Source: Aquila chrysaetos chrysaetos
Taxonomy: Eukaryota > Chordata > Aves > Accipitriformes > Accipitridae
Reading direction: 5' to 3'
Length of the DNA stretch: 64,000 nucleotides
Assembly: GCF_900496995.4 (NCBI RefSeq)
Contig: NC_044005.1
Span: forward strand, 29,554,363 to 29,618,362
Made by a program: the position numbers and the translations under genes. The notes under the pieces are model-generated. The model saw only the letters and a list, made by a program, of their open reading frames with translations. It made no database searches and had not been told where the DNA came from. This document shows, in pieces, positions 35,901-46,990 of this stretch (position 1 is the stretch's first letter; every line of letters begins with the position of its first letter).

Positions 35901-37703
35901 AAGCTTAGCCTACCTCCGGCCACTAAACTGTACAAGTGTTAGATTCATTTTATATCAAATATGGGTTTCTTACTAAAAATTGGTGACCTACTTTTAAATA
36001 TGTTTCAGAGCTTGGGAATTTATTGCTTGTAATGTAAGGAAAAGAGGGTCCTTATTAGTGACAGTTCCAAGCCTTAAAGAATCGCTCTCAAAGCTCCAGG
36101 TAAGTTCCCTCAGCCAGTTTTAGCCAACACGTTTTGTCACTTTCTGTGAAAGTGGCAATTCTGTAGTTGAGGTTATCTGCTTGCCAGGATTGCTGTGAGG
36201 AAGGATGTGTTATTTTGTGCATAGATTAAAAGATGTAGGACTCTGGATTGTATTTCCAGGTTGACAGCCAACACATCTTCCTGTACTTTGATTGTCCCCA
36301 CCTGTAAAATTGAAATCCCAGCCTATATCAATAGGCTGCATGAATCATTGTATTACTGTGCATATTATTAACAATGCCTTAGCTGTGAGGTTAAAAAAAA
36401 CAACACAAAAAGCCATATTATGGTATGAGTAAGTTTTGTGATAATCATATGGACTTCCATCAGACTTCTTCCAGGTATAGGGGTAGAACCTCAGAAGTAC
36501 AGATGTATTTATAAATTTCTAGAGGCAAAACCTTGAAATGTTTTCTCTATTTAGCTCTACCTTTGTGCATAGCCTTGAAACATGACAAACTGTTTTGTTA
36601 AGCCAGTGGGAGAAAGGGCCATATTAAAGAAGGATCATCCCTGAGGATACTCTTGTCTTCTGACCTGCTGTCAGCACAGAACATGACTCATAAGATGCCA
36701 GTATGAACTGTTAGGAGTACAGATTAGGGAGAGATGTGGCCTCCCAACTAGCCAAGTGATTGCCATCAGGCATCTTGGATCAGTGACATAGCTTTAAATT
36801 GCAGTTGGAAACAAACATGACAACAGTGCAACTTTCAAAGATGTTGAACGCCCTGTGCTGCTGCTGCTGTTCCCTGAGTAGTAACCGCTTCCAATGGACC
36901 AACCTCTGCTCTGTGTCCATTCTGCCATAGGTCATTGGTAGATTACAGTTGTTCCGTGTATGATGCCTAGACAAATTATGTGGGCTGGCTTTAGTTAGGA
37001 AACAAACTCTGATCATACATTACAAGGTTATTTATAAAGTGGCTTGCTTGCCACAGTAGTCTGCTTTAGAGAAATTGAATCATTTGTTGCCTATATGCTG
37101 ATGGGTGAAATAGATCCTCAGCCCCAGGAGCAGCAATGGTATCATTTAACCTTTTCTTGGAGCAGGCAGTAGTTACACAGCAGCTGAGAAGCCCTTTGTA
37201 GCCTTAATACAATACTCCCTGGGTGTAAAACAAGAAAGTACCTGTGATTCTTCCATGGTACAGTTAGCTGTTCCCTCAACACTTCTGTCAGAATGTTGCC
37301 CTCTGATCAGGTTGCTTGAGGCTTATACAAATGCATGTAGAGAAGCAGTTGTAACATGCTAGCAAAATATCTAGACTACTGACTGAGATAATTTTTAAAA
37401 CTTATCTTTATTCTCTCCTATTTAAGTTAAATGGCATTTCCAGAAATGAATTTATCATTGCTGCGTAATTTGGAATGACTAATCTCTCTTACTATGTCTT
37501 GCCTTCTTAATGTTGTACTGACGTTGAAACTCCTGCTGTGTTTCTCAACATTGTGTTAATATAAGGATCTGTTTTCATTGTTTCAGACAGACATACAGCT
37601 CAGCCAATGGGTCGAAGAGATGGAGCTAAACTATGATGTGTATATGGAAAAGGATGTTGACAGAGAAGCACTTGAACAAATACATTTATACAAGATTCCC
37701 TAG
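14808..37703 (+). CDS. Uncharacterised class I (DOT1-like) SAM-dependent methyltransferase, 8 coding exons, 301 aa
   Basis: Coding segments are 14808-14904, 26117-26238, 27352-27490, 28343-28464, 30158-30268, 34521-34627, 36009-36099 and 37587-37703 (906 nt including stop). All junctions are GT-AG and phases agree exactly. The protein has a helical N-terminus, a segment with Cys98 and CTEC (108-111), then a Rossmann methyltransferase core: motif I VVVDVGSRLG (146-155), YGVEMN with acidic Glu174, HADIC (200-204), motif IV-like DVVVMNNVFEYF (214-225) and KRGSLLVTVPS (244-254). There is no signal peptide or membrane helix, so it is probably cytosolic or nuclear. The start has G at -3 and +4. The order of motifs, with NN in motif IV, recalls DOT1-type lysine methyltransferases. 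The substrate is unknown and I assign no symbol. From memory, mouse has an uncharacterised gene between Baz1a and Srp54 that could be its orthologue. Confidence 0.9.
15111..15133 (+). other. G-quadruplex-capable run in first intron
   Basis: Five GGG tracts (15111-13, 15115-17, 15123-25, 15127-29, 15131-33) with loops of 1-5 bases, about 200 bases into the methyltransferase transcript. Confidence 0.6.
16737..16770. repeat. Alternating TG/TA microsatellite with imperfect inverted repeat
   Basis: Arms 16737-16751 and 16756-16770 pair at 14 of 15 positions around a 4-base loop, inside a (TG)n/(CA)n tract running from about 16732 to 16800. Confidence 0.75.
24966..25350 (+). mobile_element. Old, diverged CR1 LINE fragment
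   Basis: Recognisable CR1 3'-half phrases in order: CTGGAGTAATGTGTCTAG, GGACACATGATAAGTCTTCA, GTCAAGCACTGGAATAGATT, GGGAGGTTGTGGAGTCTCC. Plus orientation, with many substitutions and small gaps. Boundaries are approximate and no ORF survives. Confidence 0.75.
25461..25481. repeat. A21 run
   Basis: Twenty-one A after TGTCTTTT, about 110 bases downstream of the old CR1 fragment. Confidence 0.9.
26117..26238 (+). CDS. Methyltransferase gene coding exon 2 (residues 33-73)
   Basis: 122 nt after acceptor TTTATAG encode DFDELVVSNNDVVLKNIAED then LRNRLPIEAMFNSEHRAIQK. Donor GTAAGC. Acidic and helical; no known motif. Confidence 0.9.
27352..27490 (+). CDS. Methyltransferase gene coding exon 3, CxxC segment (residues 74-120)
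   Basis: 139 nt after acceptor CTTCTCAG encode IHQHPLPMIHVDAFLYDDDF through SYCTECGSYKTASL. CTEC with nearby Cys98 suggests a small metal site. Donor GTAAGT. Confidence 0.93.
28343..28464 (+). CDS. Methyltransferase gene coding exon 4, SAM motif I (residues 120-160)
   Basis: 122 nt after TTTCCCAG encode FISHSFSLMELKFLYQHVLP then DLTGKVVVDVGSRLGAVLFA. VVVDVGSRLG is the glycine-rich loop that binds S-adenosylmethionine. Donor GTAACT. Confidence 0.94.
30158..30268 (+). CDS. Methyltransferase gene coding exon 5, post-I acidic residue (residues 161-197)
   Basis: 111 nt, phase 0 at both ends. It encodes GYLYSSASQLYGVEMNADFC through QFIDRIK. Glu174, at the end of the second strand, is expected to bind the SAM ribose. 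Acceptor AATGTAG, donor GTAACT. Confidence 0.94.
31587..31664 (+). other. Candidate alternative terminal exon in intron 5
   Basis: After a strong acceptor (T-run then TTTCAG) lies an ORF in the phase left by coding exon 5. It would add DILSLLEPVPKGQQCGMMSI and VAKFE before TGA. Use would truncate the enzyme before motif IV. A 25-codon open stretch can occur by chance, so support is weak; the nearest poly(A)-like signal (ATTAAA) is near 32328. Confidence 0.3.
32268..32290. repeat. Perfect 10-bp inverted repeat with 3-base loop
   Basis: GACTTCTTGT, then GCT, then ACAAGAAGTC. Confidence 0.85.
34521..34627 (+). CDS. Methyltransferase gene coding exon 6, motif IV (residues 198-233)
   Basis: 107 nt after CTCCTTCAG encode VVHADICTQASLLQKADVVV then MNNVFEYFLDRQEQA. 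The NNVFEY stretch sits where class I enzymes carry the substrate-facing motif IV. Donor GTAAGC. Confidence 0.94.
34628..37586 (+). other. Introns 6 and 7 of the methyltransferase gene
   Basis: 34628-36008 and 36100-37586. AT-rich; nothing further recognised. Confidence 0.6.
36009..36099 (+). CDS. Methyltransferase gene coding exon 7 (residues 233-263)
   Basis: 91 nt after TGTTTCAG encode AWEFIACNVRKRGSLLVTVP then SLKESLSKLQ: the turn and fifth strand of the Rossmann core. Donor GTAAGT. Confidence 0.93.
37587..37703 (+). CDS. Methyltransferase gene coding exon 8 and stop (residues 264-301)
   Basis: 117 nt after TGTTTCAG encode TDIQLSQWVEEMELNYDVYM then EKDVDREALEQIHLYKIP and TAG at 37701. 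The ending in a hydrophobic strand-like LYKIP fits the last strand of the fold. Confidence 0.93.
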   Translation, partial: TDIQLSQWVEEMELNYDVYMEKDVDREALEQIHLYKIP

Positions 37704-37783
37704 TACCTGCAAAAATTTACTAATATCATTGTGATATCATTGTAATATTTTGGATCTAAAATGAATTTGGATTGATTTGTATG

Positions 37784-37789
37784 AATAAA
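37784..37789 (+). promoter_or_regulatory. Poly(A) signal AATAAA of the methyltransferase gene
   Basis: AATAAA 81 bases after the stop codon, followed by a GT-rich stretch (GTGGTTTGTAATG, near 37830). This implies a short 3' UTR of about 100 bases. Confidence 0.75.
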
Positions 37790-37809
37790 TCAGGTCAAAA
37801 TTCTTAATG

Positions 37810-40800
37810 TAATTAATCTGAGTTGAATCTGTGGTTTGTAATGAAAAAGTCTTCTGAAACAAGTTTTCTCATGGAGGCATTCTGTCTCAACAGAATTATA
37901 TTAACTTTTAACTAAGAGATATCCTTATGGTTTAATTTTTGCAGAAATGTTAGAAAGTGGCTACATACTGATGCTAGAAGAATTTTTGTTCACTAGCATT
38001 GTGCACTGCTCATGTTTGCTAAATATATCAAACCTAACAATAGCGAATCTATTCATGTGAATGATAAGAATGCATTTAGCATAATGTTAATTAAAAGCTG
38101 CAGTACGTTAGAGTTTGCTGTTTTGTTTTGGTATAGACCATTTATTATTATCAGTAATAATATTTACTATTAACAGCATTATCTTTAATGTTCCTCCTAT
38201 GGAATTTGTAGGTTTTCTTTCCAGGGTCTGCTTGATAACTAGAGCATCTACTGGCATCAGTTATGAGAAGCAAGTCCTTCCATTTAGTTGTCCTTAATGT
38301 GGCTATTAATGGTGAATAGTGAATGGTGAAAGACACCAAGGAGCCATTGAAAATTAATACAGCAAGTCTGGGACGACAGAACTCTGTTCCACTTTCTGCA
38401 CTTCTGCTGGGCATGGTAGGAAGTGTAATAAGGGGTTAAGAAGCTGAAAATTCTGAACAGGTGTCACGGCTTAGCAGAGGCTTGGTGGTGGCGTAAAACA
38501 TTGGAAATTCGTAACAGAGCCTCCTCAGAGAGAAAAGATCCACATACGCCCACCACATTTATATTTAGATTTTACATTCTCAGGATGTGAAGCTTTTAGT
38601 CAGCTGAAGAATGTTATGGTTTTTAGCAAACATTAACAATCCAAGTGCAAAAATACTAGGAGTTTTGGACTAAGTGCATTGTGAATTTAGAAGCATTGTT
38701 AGTGTCTAAAAGTTTGCTACACAACTTATGTCTAGTGCAAATGGGAAAACTTTAAATTGGATTTCAGTCTTCAAATGATTTACAGGTCAGTGAACTTGAT
38801 AATATATGCTGTAAGCAAAAAGGAGCAGTGGCCATTAGGCACCCACTAACATAGTAAGCAAATGGTACTGTAGAAAGGATAGTGAGTTTTAAGAAGTCTT
38901 ATTTTCCATGGTCTGTGGAGTGGAGGAGGATGTTTTAACTTGAGTGATACTAAACCGCTGCCCAAATACTGTGTGAATCTATTCTTCATGCATTTAAAAA
39001 TGAACAACGATGGAAAGCTTTTCTTAAAATGTTTATTTTATTAAAGTACAATAACTGAACTGTTGATTACTTTGTTGTCAATGAGACAAATGTCCCTATA
39101 AAGGGAACCTAGGAGAGGCTAAGCAATGGGGTGGAGGTAGTGCAAGGCTAATAGATCTAACAAGGAGAGAATAAAAAATGAGAAAAGAAATGCATATGCA
39201 ATTCAGAATGAGGAAATGAGCACTATAGTAATCAGTACAGTACAGTGGAAGCTGTGACTGAATTTGGAGTGTATAAATAGGTTGCTATAAAAGGAAAACT
39301 GACTGGGTCTTAAAAAGCTACTTCATAACCCTACTATCATGTGAGAAGAAAACACCATGTCGGAAGGTTGCTTACTTCTTCCAGAGGTCCTGCAAGATCT
39401 CCCGAATCAATTGTCAGGACTTTGGCTCACAATACTGGGTATAATCTTTGCCCTGCACCTTGTTTTGGTAATACAGGAACTATAGCTTTCATTGCAGTTG
39501 TTTCCCCTCTTCATGCTGAGTCTTCAAATACTTTTTTGGGTGTTGATCTCAGATTAAAAAAATTTCAATAGACTGGAGCAGATCACCAGCATATTTAATG
39601 ACATCTGTATCCTCTGGCTCTGGAAATAGCATGCACGCATCTGGAGCTCATATGCAACAGAGGGTGCAATAGGGAAGCTCCCCCTGTCTTTTTTAGACAT
39701 CAGGAGAAACTCAAGAGGCGAGTTCAAGCTGCTGGAACTTGTGTCTTCCTCTCCTGTCCTTAACAGGTCCTTGATTTAAACCCGTACCACAACATGTTCA
39801 CAGAGAAAAGGTGGTGGTAATTCACTTTGCTTTTGTTAAATTGATACTCAGAAATACAACTCCTCTGTCCCTTTAGACATCTCTTTCTAACTTGGATTCA
39901 TAGGGCTGGAGCTCATAGGGCCATTCTTAAGGATGTTATGAGCTGCTTAACTTGTCTACTGAAGAGCTAGAAACAACTAGTGTGTGAAAGAAGGCATTAA
40001 TTGAATTTGTCCCTTTTCCAGCTTTAACTTTTGTTATCTGGCCCCTTCTAGTCCTGTTGTAGATTCCCACACACAAGGGTAGCAAAAGTAAGGTGTGAGG
40101 AGGTTTGCAAAACCCTGTTGTGTGAAAGTGGGCAAATCGGTCCTCCCTGTATACGCTCGGGCGGCCTTGGACATCAGCTGAAATCCTCCCAAGAGTGTGT
40201 GTATTGCCTCAACTCAGGTTTTGCTTTTTCGGCTTGAGGAAGCTGCCAAGGGTATATCCAGGGTGCGGAGTCCTTGTTCTCAGTTCTGCTACTGCTGTAT
40301 TGCATGGTATTTGGCAGATGATTGAACTTTTTTCCTGCTTCAATGCCTACAGTGAAAATGTGAATAACATATCCAAAATCAGAGCAAGGTTGTGAATTAA
40401 TTCAATATCAGTTGCTTTGAGATTGTCATATAAAACGCGCTAAACAGCCAAGCTGTTCTTTGTAAACTGACCTAATTTAAAAGACCTGAAAGGCAAAGAA
40501 AATATCGGTACCTCTCTGAGATAAACTTTCTGGCCCTTTTCTTCACAAGACAGCATTGAAAAGGAAGCCTAGATTAACCACACTACAGTGCTGAAAACGT
40601 GTAAGTAATTGTTTCCTAGTGTCCACAGTTTTTATGCTGTCCTTGCTGTTAGATGGTCACTGGTGTTGGGAGGCGGGGAGGGGGAGAAACAAACCCCTAC
40701 TGGTACCCAGATTTTTGGTTTTGTGTGCAGGGCAGCTCTGTGACAGCTATCGCAGATGGCACGGTGGCTGTTGCAAGCTGTCAGCCCTTCAGCTGCTTGC

Positions 40801-42070
40801 TGCCCCAAACAGCTCTTGGGCTGCACAACCAGTGTGTTACATCTTCCTGTGAAAGACAACTCCGTGTATGACCTGATGGAGATCCTAACGCCAGCTATGA
40901 CATGGAAACCCTGTGGTGGTGAACAACTCATAAATCACAAAATTTCACATTTGTAGGCCTGAATTAGAACAACTTAATCTTGAGGGAGCTGTGCATCTGC
41001 AGTGCTTGTAATCACCAGCAGTTTCTGGCACACACAGAAAGCAGCTCCACTCTTCCCTAGCAGCATAACTTTCCCTGTAGTACTCTGGCTTCTGCAGAAT
41101 GAGCTATCTGAAATTCAAATCCATCAGGAACTACTTCTGTAAACCAAAGAAGACTTTTCAGATCCACCGTAATAGGGCAAAAACTGTCAAGTGGTAAGAA
41201 TGATAGATTAACTTTGCAGACAAAACATTGCAAATGTTTTCGCTCGAGATTGTTTTTAAAAAAAAAAACATCAAATGCCTGGTGTGGGCAGCCTGGCTGT
41301 CAAAGGTGAGTCACTTCCCATGTGTGCTTTTTCCCAGTAAGTAGTACTGGAAGGGTCTAAATGACCCATGCTTGGGAAAACTTGACAGTAGGGCAAGCCT
41401 GAAAAAAAACCAAATCCATCTCCTTCATTCCTCACCATTTATGTCCTCTCTTTCTTAGGTTTCTCATGTCTTCTGTCTCTTCAGCCATCTTCTCTCCCCA
41501 CTCCCAGCGCCAGGACTGGCCCGTGGTGCAGCAGGAGGTACACACAAGCTCTGCCTGAGCGTGGCTGCAGCCTGCATGTTGTCTCCATTACTGGAAGACA
41601 ATAGCAAACATAGCCAGTAACTTCAGCTGAGCAACTTCTCAGGGTCAATGCTGACTGGAGTAACAATGGAAGCGTTTTTAAGGGGGTGCTTTGCACTCTC
41701 CAGGAATTCTCAGTAGGGACTCCAGAGAAATGGGCGGAACCAGCTCCATCTCATCTCTGAGGCATCGTGACAGACTCAGGCTCTGGCTCGCCCACCTTGG
41801 TAAAGTGGGAGCTCCGTATGCACAATGCCACTGCTCATTGCCAGCATTTTAACAAATGGCCTCTCAAAATTCACCCTGGGGCTCTCACAAGCCCTCTGCA
41901 GTAGAGGGGCATGTATTTGTAGAAATGAGAAGGAGGCAATGCTGTTTGGCCAGCAAATGCATGTTAAATGCTCTTTCTGGAAATGTCTGTACTTCCACTC
42001 GTTGTTTGAGATCAGATTAATGTGGCACAGGGTTTTGAGGTAGGAAGATGGAACGTCATGCTTAAATATA
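37810..42070. other. Intergenic stretch without recognised gene
   Basis: ORFs here are short, with no familiar motif and no flanking splice signals that keep frame. I see no RNA gene or named repeat. An AP-1-like TGAGTCA lies near 41307. Confidence 0.55.
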
Positions 42071-42488
42071 TAGAATCATAGAATGTTTGGGGTTGGAAAG
42101 GACCTTAAAGATCATGTAGTTCCACCCCCCCGCCATGGGCAGGGACACCTTCCACTAGACCAGGTTGCTCAAAGCCCCATCCAACCTGGCCTTGAACACT
42201 TCCAGGGATGGGGCATCCACAACGTCTCTGGGTGACCTGTTCCAGTACCTCACGGTGAAGAACTTCTTCCTGACATCTAATCTAAATCTACTCTCTTTCA
42301 GTTTAAAGCCATTACCCCTTGTCCTATCACTACATGCCCTTGTAAAAAGTCCCTCTCCAGCTTTCTTGTAGGCCCCCTTTAGGTACTGGAAGGCTGCTAT
42401 AAGGTCTCCCTGGAGCCTTCTCTTCTCCAGGCTGAACAACCCCAACTCCCTCAACCTGTCCTCATAGGGGAGGTGCTCCAGGCCCCTA
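42071..42488 (-). mobile_element. 5'-truncated CR1 LINE (chicken repeat 1 type)
   Basis: The element is inverted. Its 3' tail is at the left, TAGAATCATAGAATG, the reverse complement of the CR1 tail repeat. The minus strand keeps a 99-residue open fragment (42155-42454) of the C-terminal end of the CR1 ORF2 reverse transcriptase, with phrases such as [20 protein letters not shown] and [20 protein letters not shown]. The left boundary is clear; the right is where similarity stops after CAGGCCCC. Open over 99 codons, so fairly young compared with the other CR1 remnants. Confidence 0.93.
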
Positions 42489-45400
42489 TTTTAATTCCTG
42501 CAACTCAATGCAGCTTGCCACATTTAAAAAATGAAATGTTTGTGTGGCCCTAGGGATGAGTCTTTCCTGACAGGAACGAGGTAGCAGTATGCTTGAAGGC
42601 ATGGAGCTGATCGCCTCCAGAGTCCCTTGTAACGTAAGAGTCCCCTGCATGAGCGCATGCTGGAGTCATTCCCCACTTCTCTCTTTCAGGAATGCCAACA
42701 AAAGAAATAGCTCTTAAAAACCCAAACCCAGAAGTTCCCTGTTAGTTGCAAGTCTTTTCTACTAAGCATTTTGCATCCCCCCACCGGCCCCCATTTTTTC
42801 TGCTGCATAACGTCCCAGCCCTTCCTGCCGCTGTGGTACTTCTCTACCTGTAGACCCTATCTCAGGGATTTTTTTTGATACATTCTTGTTGGGAGGTTCC
42901 TCTCTTTCCACTTGATGTGGAAGAAGAGGAAAGCAGTTTTCATTTGTCATCACAGGGTGCAGGAGAGTCCTCCTGGGCTCCTGCTGATCTGCCCCTTTCT
43001 CTGTGAAAATGGCTGGGAGGGCTGGCTTTTCCATCGCCTGCCCCAAGCCCCACCAAAGGCCCGTGGGGCAAGTGGGGGAGAGGGGATGCTCTGCCTCTCT
43101 CCTCTTGCCTCTCCGCTCAGCTTCCCCAGGTTTGCCAGAGCGTGGAAGGCAGCCAGCCCAAACTGTCAGCCTGGACTGGAAATAGCAAGGATAGGGAAAG
43201 TCAGCAGGAGATTTCATGCCAAAATTTGAAGCAGAATATTTTACCAGAGTTGCTAGCAGCCCCAACAGAGATCAGGTCCCGACTGTCTGCAGTACTGTGT
43301 GAGCCTGTGTATTGTGTATGTGTGTATACATATCCACCCATGGAATGAGACTCTGCCTATCCTCAAGAGTCTACAACATATATGGACAAAGGTAGAAGAA
43401 AGGAAATATTATTTCCTATCTTCCAGATGGGGCATTGAATTTTGTGTCGTTATTGTGATTGTGTAAATGAGGTAATTGCACGCACATGGTCTGCTGTAGG
43501 ATCGGTGAGTGTACTTTTTGTGGTCAATATATTCAGGGACTTAGAATTGTGAGCATGAAAATATACACACAGCTGCTAAAATAAATAGTCTCTATTTTAA
43601 AAATGACATTAGGAAGATAAATAGTACGCAATTTACTGGGGAGGGAGGAGGGAAGGGGAATATCACTGACAACTTCCTGGCAAAACGTTTAAGACACTAG
43701 AATACAGGCACCAAGCTGACACAGATAAACATTGCAAGGGCACTGGCGCAATGAAGAATTTGGGTGGAGCTGCCTGCTTCCAACTGCTTGAACAAAGAAA
43801 CAAACAAAGGAAAAATTAACAATTTTAGTAGTAAGTTAAATGGCAAGCTAACAAAACACGAGGCTTCGTGTCTTAAAATGAAACTAAGCATGATGTTTTA
43901 AAAGTGCTTGCCAACTAACTAGGGCTGGATGCTGAGGAGCAGTATTCTGTACTAGAGATAATAGATGCCTGCATGTTTTCTTTCAGTCCTGCTTAAGGTG
44001 GGCAAGCTGAGGATGTGCATAAACTGGTACATTTTCTTGGTAATTTTGAAAGCATTTTGAATAGTAAGTACATTTCAGTTAGGAACTGTGACAATTAGGG
44101 AAAACGATTACTTGAACTATTAAGTTCAGGTGATCTTGAACTACTATGCTATGTATGTGTCTCTCAGAAGTCTGCACAGGAGCATCTCGGACATTCTCCC
44201 TGATCCTTTCCCATTTGGGCATGTTAGAAAGACTGGACCGATGACTGGTAGGTCATTGTCAGAGCTCTGTTCCTGCCAGGGCAATAACCCAGAATGTCCT
44301 CAGCAAAAAAATCCAAAACAGAGCCAGGCAATGAGCGGGTCACAGTAAGCATTCAAGGATTTTATAATCAAAACTACCGCACGTGTAAGTACAACATGTG
44401 GTGTTGCAATACTGTGAGTCTGTAATTCTAATGCACTTACTGGAATTAGTAAGGACCTCCACTGCCTAGTTAAAATTTGTGCTTCGTAGACTGACTCTAT
44501 TTCAGTGTCATCAAGGTGTCAGCCAAAAATTCTGAAGCTGCACTAAGATTTGCTGTGGAAGAGAAGACTCCAAAATATGTACAGCTTTTGGCCCTCTTTC
44601 AGGAAGGGGCTGATTGCAGAGTACAGTACATGTTGTTGGGCTTTTTTTATTTTTTAATGACTCATATTTTGGACCTTATTCCTGTTTGTCTTTCAACACC
44701 AAACAGAAATTGCTATTTAGGTCAAACTGCTGTTTTGGTACTAATAGAAGCAGACATCAGTTTTGTCTATGGATTTCACAGCTATGCATTTTTCAGAGTG
44801 AAGTCCCCTCTTCAGGCTACTGCTGACATTTAGCTGTGGCGGTGTTACACCAGCTTTTAGTGCTACCTCTGCCGCATTACTTGTGCACGCAGAGTTGTGG
44901 GATATAGCTGGGGAGCTACCTTTCAGGTGTAGCTGCTTTTTTTGTTCGTGCGGGCTCCGAGTACGGCGTCTTCTCCCAGCTCCTGCTTTCAGGCCACCTC
45001 CGGCGGCCACCACACTGTCCTGGCTCTTACCTTCTCAGCTCTTCTTACCCACTGGCTTGATCCTGCCCCTTGGCGCGTCCCTGGCCCCTGCCAGCTCTGC
45101 TGTATCCCGCCTCTCCGCAGGGCTGTTTCCTAACCTCGACTCCCCAGGCTCTTGCTTACTGCTTCCTGATGAGTGCCAGCTTTGGAAAGGAGCCTCAGCT
45201 CACGCCTAGCAGAGGTTTTTAGCCTGTGTTCTGCTCCGTACCTCATCTCGGATGCTGGTGTGCCTCTGCAGTGAGGCATGCTGCGCTGCTGCCCTGGAAC
45301 CAGTGCCTCGGAGGCACGTGCGGGAATGAGAGACCTTCAACGTCTGGCACTAGCAAATGAGGTTGCTACAGGCCACTCGTCCCTTCCCATCAGGTAGCCA

Positions 45401-46990
45401 AGTGAGTTGAAGCATCTCTGTGCAGCATGAAGTCTGCACAATTTAAGCGTCTTCCCTTTACAAGAGCCACTGTGACCTATCAGATGGTGCTGAGCATGGC
45501 AATTATTTAGCAAAGGGGAGCACGCTGATTCGGATGCCTGCTGGTGTAACTCCATGCATGCAAGACTTCAGTGGATTTCCTTCAGTTCTTATCAGCTGAA
45601 TATCTGCCTCTCCACCTTTAACTCAGGGCACCGAGACTTCTGAAGATGGATCTTTAAACCTATTTATGCACAGATACTCAGATCCTGAGCTACAGCCAAA
45701 GGTGTGGGCTGGGGGAGAAAGTACAAAAATGGCTTTAAGCTACCTTTGAAGTTCTTCCATATCTGTATTATTTTGCTTGCTCTGATTAAAAAAAAAACAA
45801 CAACAACAACTTTAACTTGCAGAATAGCCGAATATGAGCTGCTTAGCAGTTATCCCAGGGTCTCTACTACCAGCTAATGTCTAGAAGGCTGAAAGCACCT
45901 CTTAAGGCTACTGTTTTCTTCCTTCCCATCCTCCTCAGGCTTTCCTGCAGGTAAGAGGAACCTTAAAATGACTTGTTCTGTTGTTCAGTTTTGAGAGGGC
46001 TTTGCTCACAGCAACAGCATGACTGAGCACAGCATGAGAATCAGATTCATTTTTACTTATGTAGATAACAAGATGGTTTCTGTGCAATTTTCCAATCCCT
46101 TTCAAACTGACCCTCCTTCACAGTACACGTATGACGTACAGTCCATTACTGCATTCCTTTTTCTCTGAGCTGCTGTGGTCTGCCCATCTTGGTTTTGCCT
46201 TTTGCTTTTTGTCTTTGGTTTTGTTTGGTGTTTTTTTCTGGTCAGCTATTTTGCCCAGACTTTGTATTCAGAACAGTTGATGCCACCCTGAAATTCTCTG
46301 GTAACAGAAGGATGTTCTTACATGTTTTACTATTTTTTCCTCTTACCACTCATCGGTTTGAGTTGATATTCATGCTCTGAATTAACAGAAGTTAGTTGCA
46401 GCACCCACATTTCATCATAACTGTACATATGGTTTAGCTCTCACAAATAACAGAGACAAGTTTTTATTTAGTAGCTAGAAAGAGCTATTTTACTGAGACT
46501 TAGAAGCAGACCATTCAACCCAGAGCTACTGGCCGTTTGGTAATATGGATTTATGTTTTTTTACTGTCTTGTAACTACAGTGTTACGATATCCAGACTCT
46601 GGATTATTCCTTTGTCCTTCCTGCAAGTGCCTGCAAGGGCATGAAGGGAGTGAAGAAGACACACAGCTGGTCAGAAACTAATTTCCCCCCTCCCCATGCA
46701 GGCCTTAATGGTGGTGAAGGACCCTGGCAGAGCGGAGAGTGGACAAGCATCCTATATATGTGGGTGACATCCATGCTCACAGCCTAGATTAACTGGCAGA
46801 GCTATCTAGGCTCCAAAGCAAGTATTTCCAGCCCATGGGAGTGGGCTCACCTCAGTGCTGTGATCACAGCGCAGGAGAAAAAAGGTACAAACTTCTCAGC
46901 ATCTCCAGAGCAGCCTGGTGGGGAAAGTAGCAATATACTGCTCAGTGCTCCAGAGAGAAGAGGTAAAGCCTACAACCCCAACGATGACCT
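42489..46990. other. Intergenic stretch without recognised gene
   Basis: Mixed composition with a mildly GC-rich patch at about 44930-45210. A (CAA)n run lies near 45798-45810. No coding support. Confidence 0.5.

Noticed and set aside
42155..42454. 99-codon minus-strand ORF as a host gene
   Set aside because: It is the C-terminal remnant of CR1 ORF2 within the truncated element.
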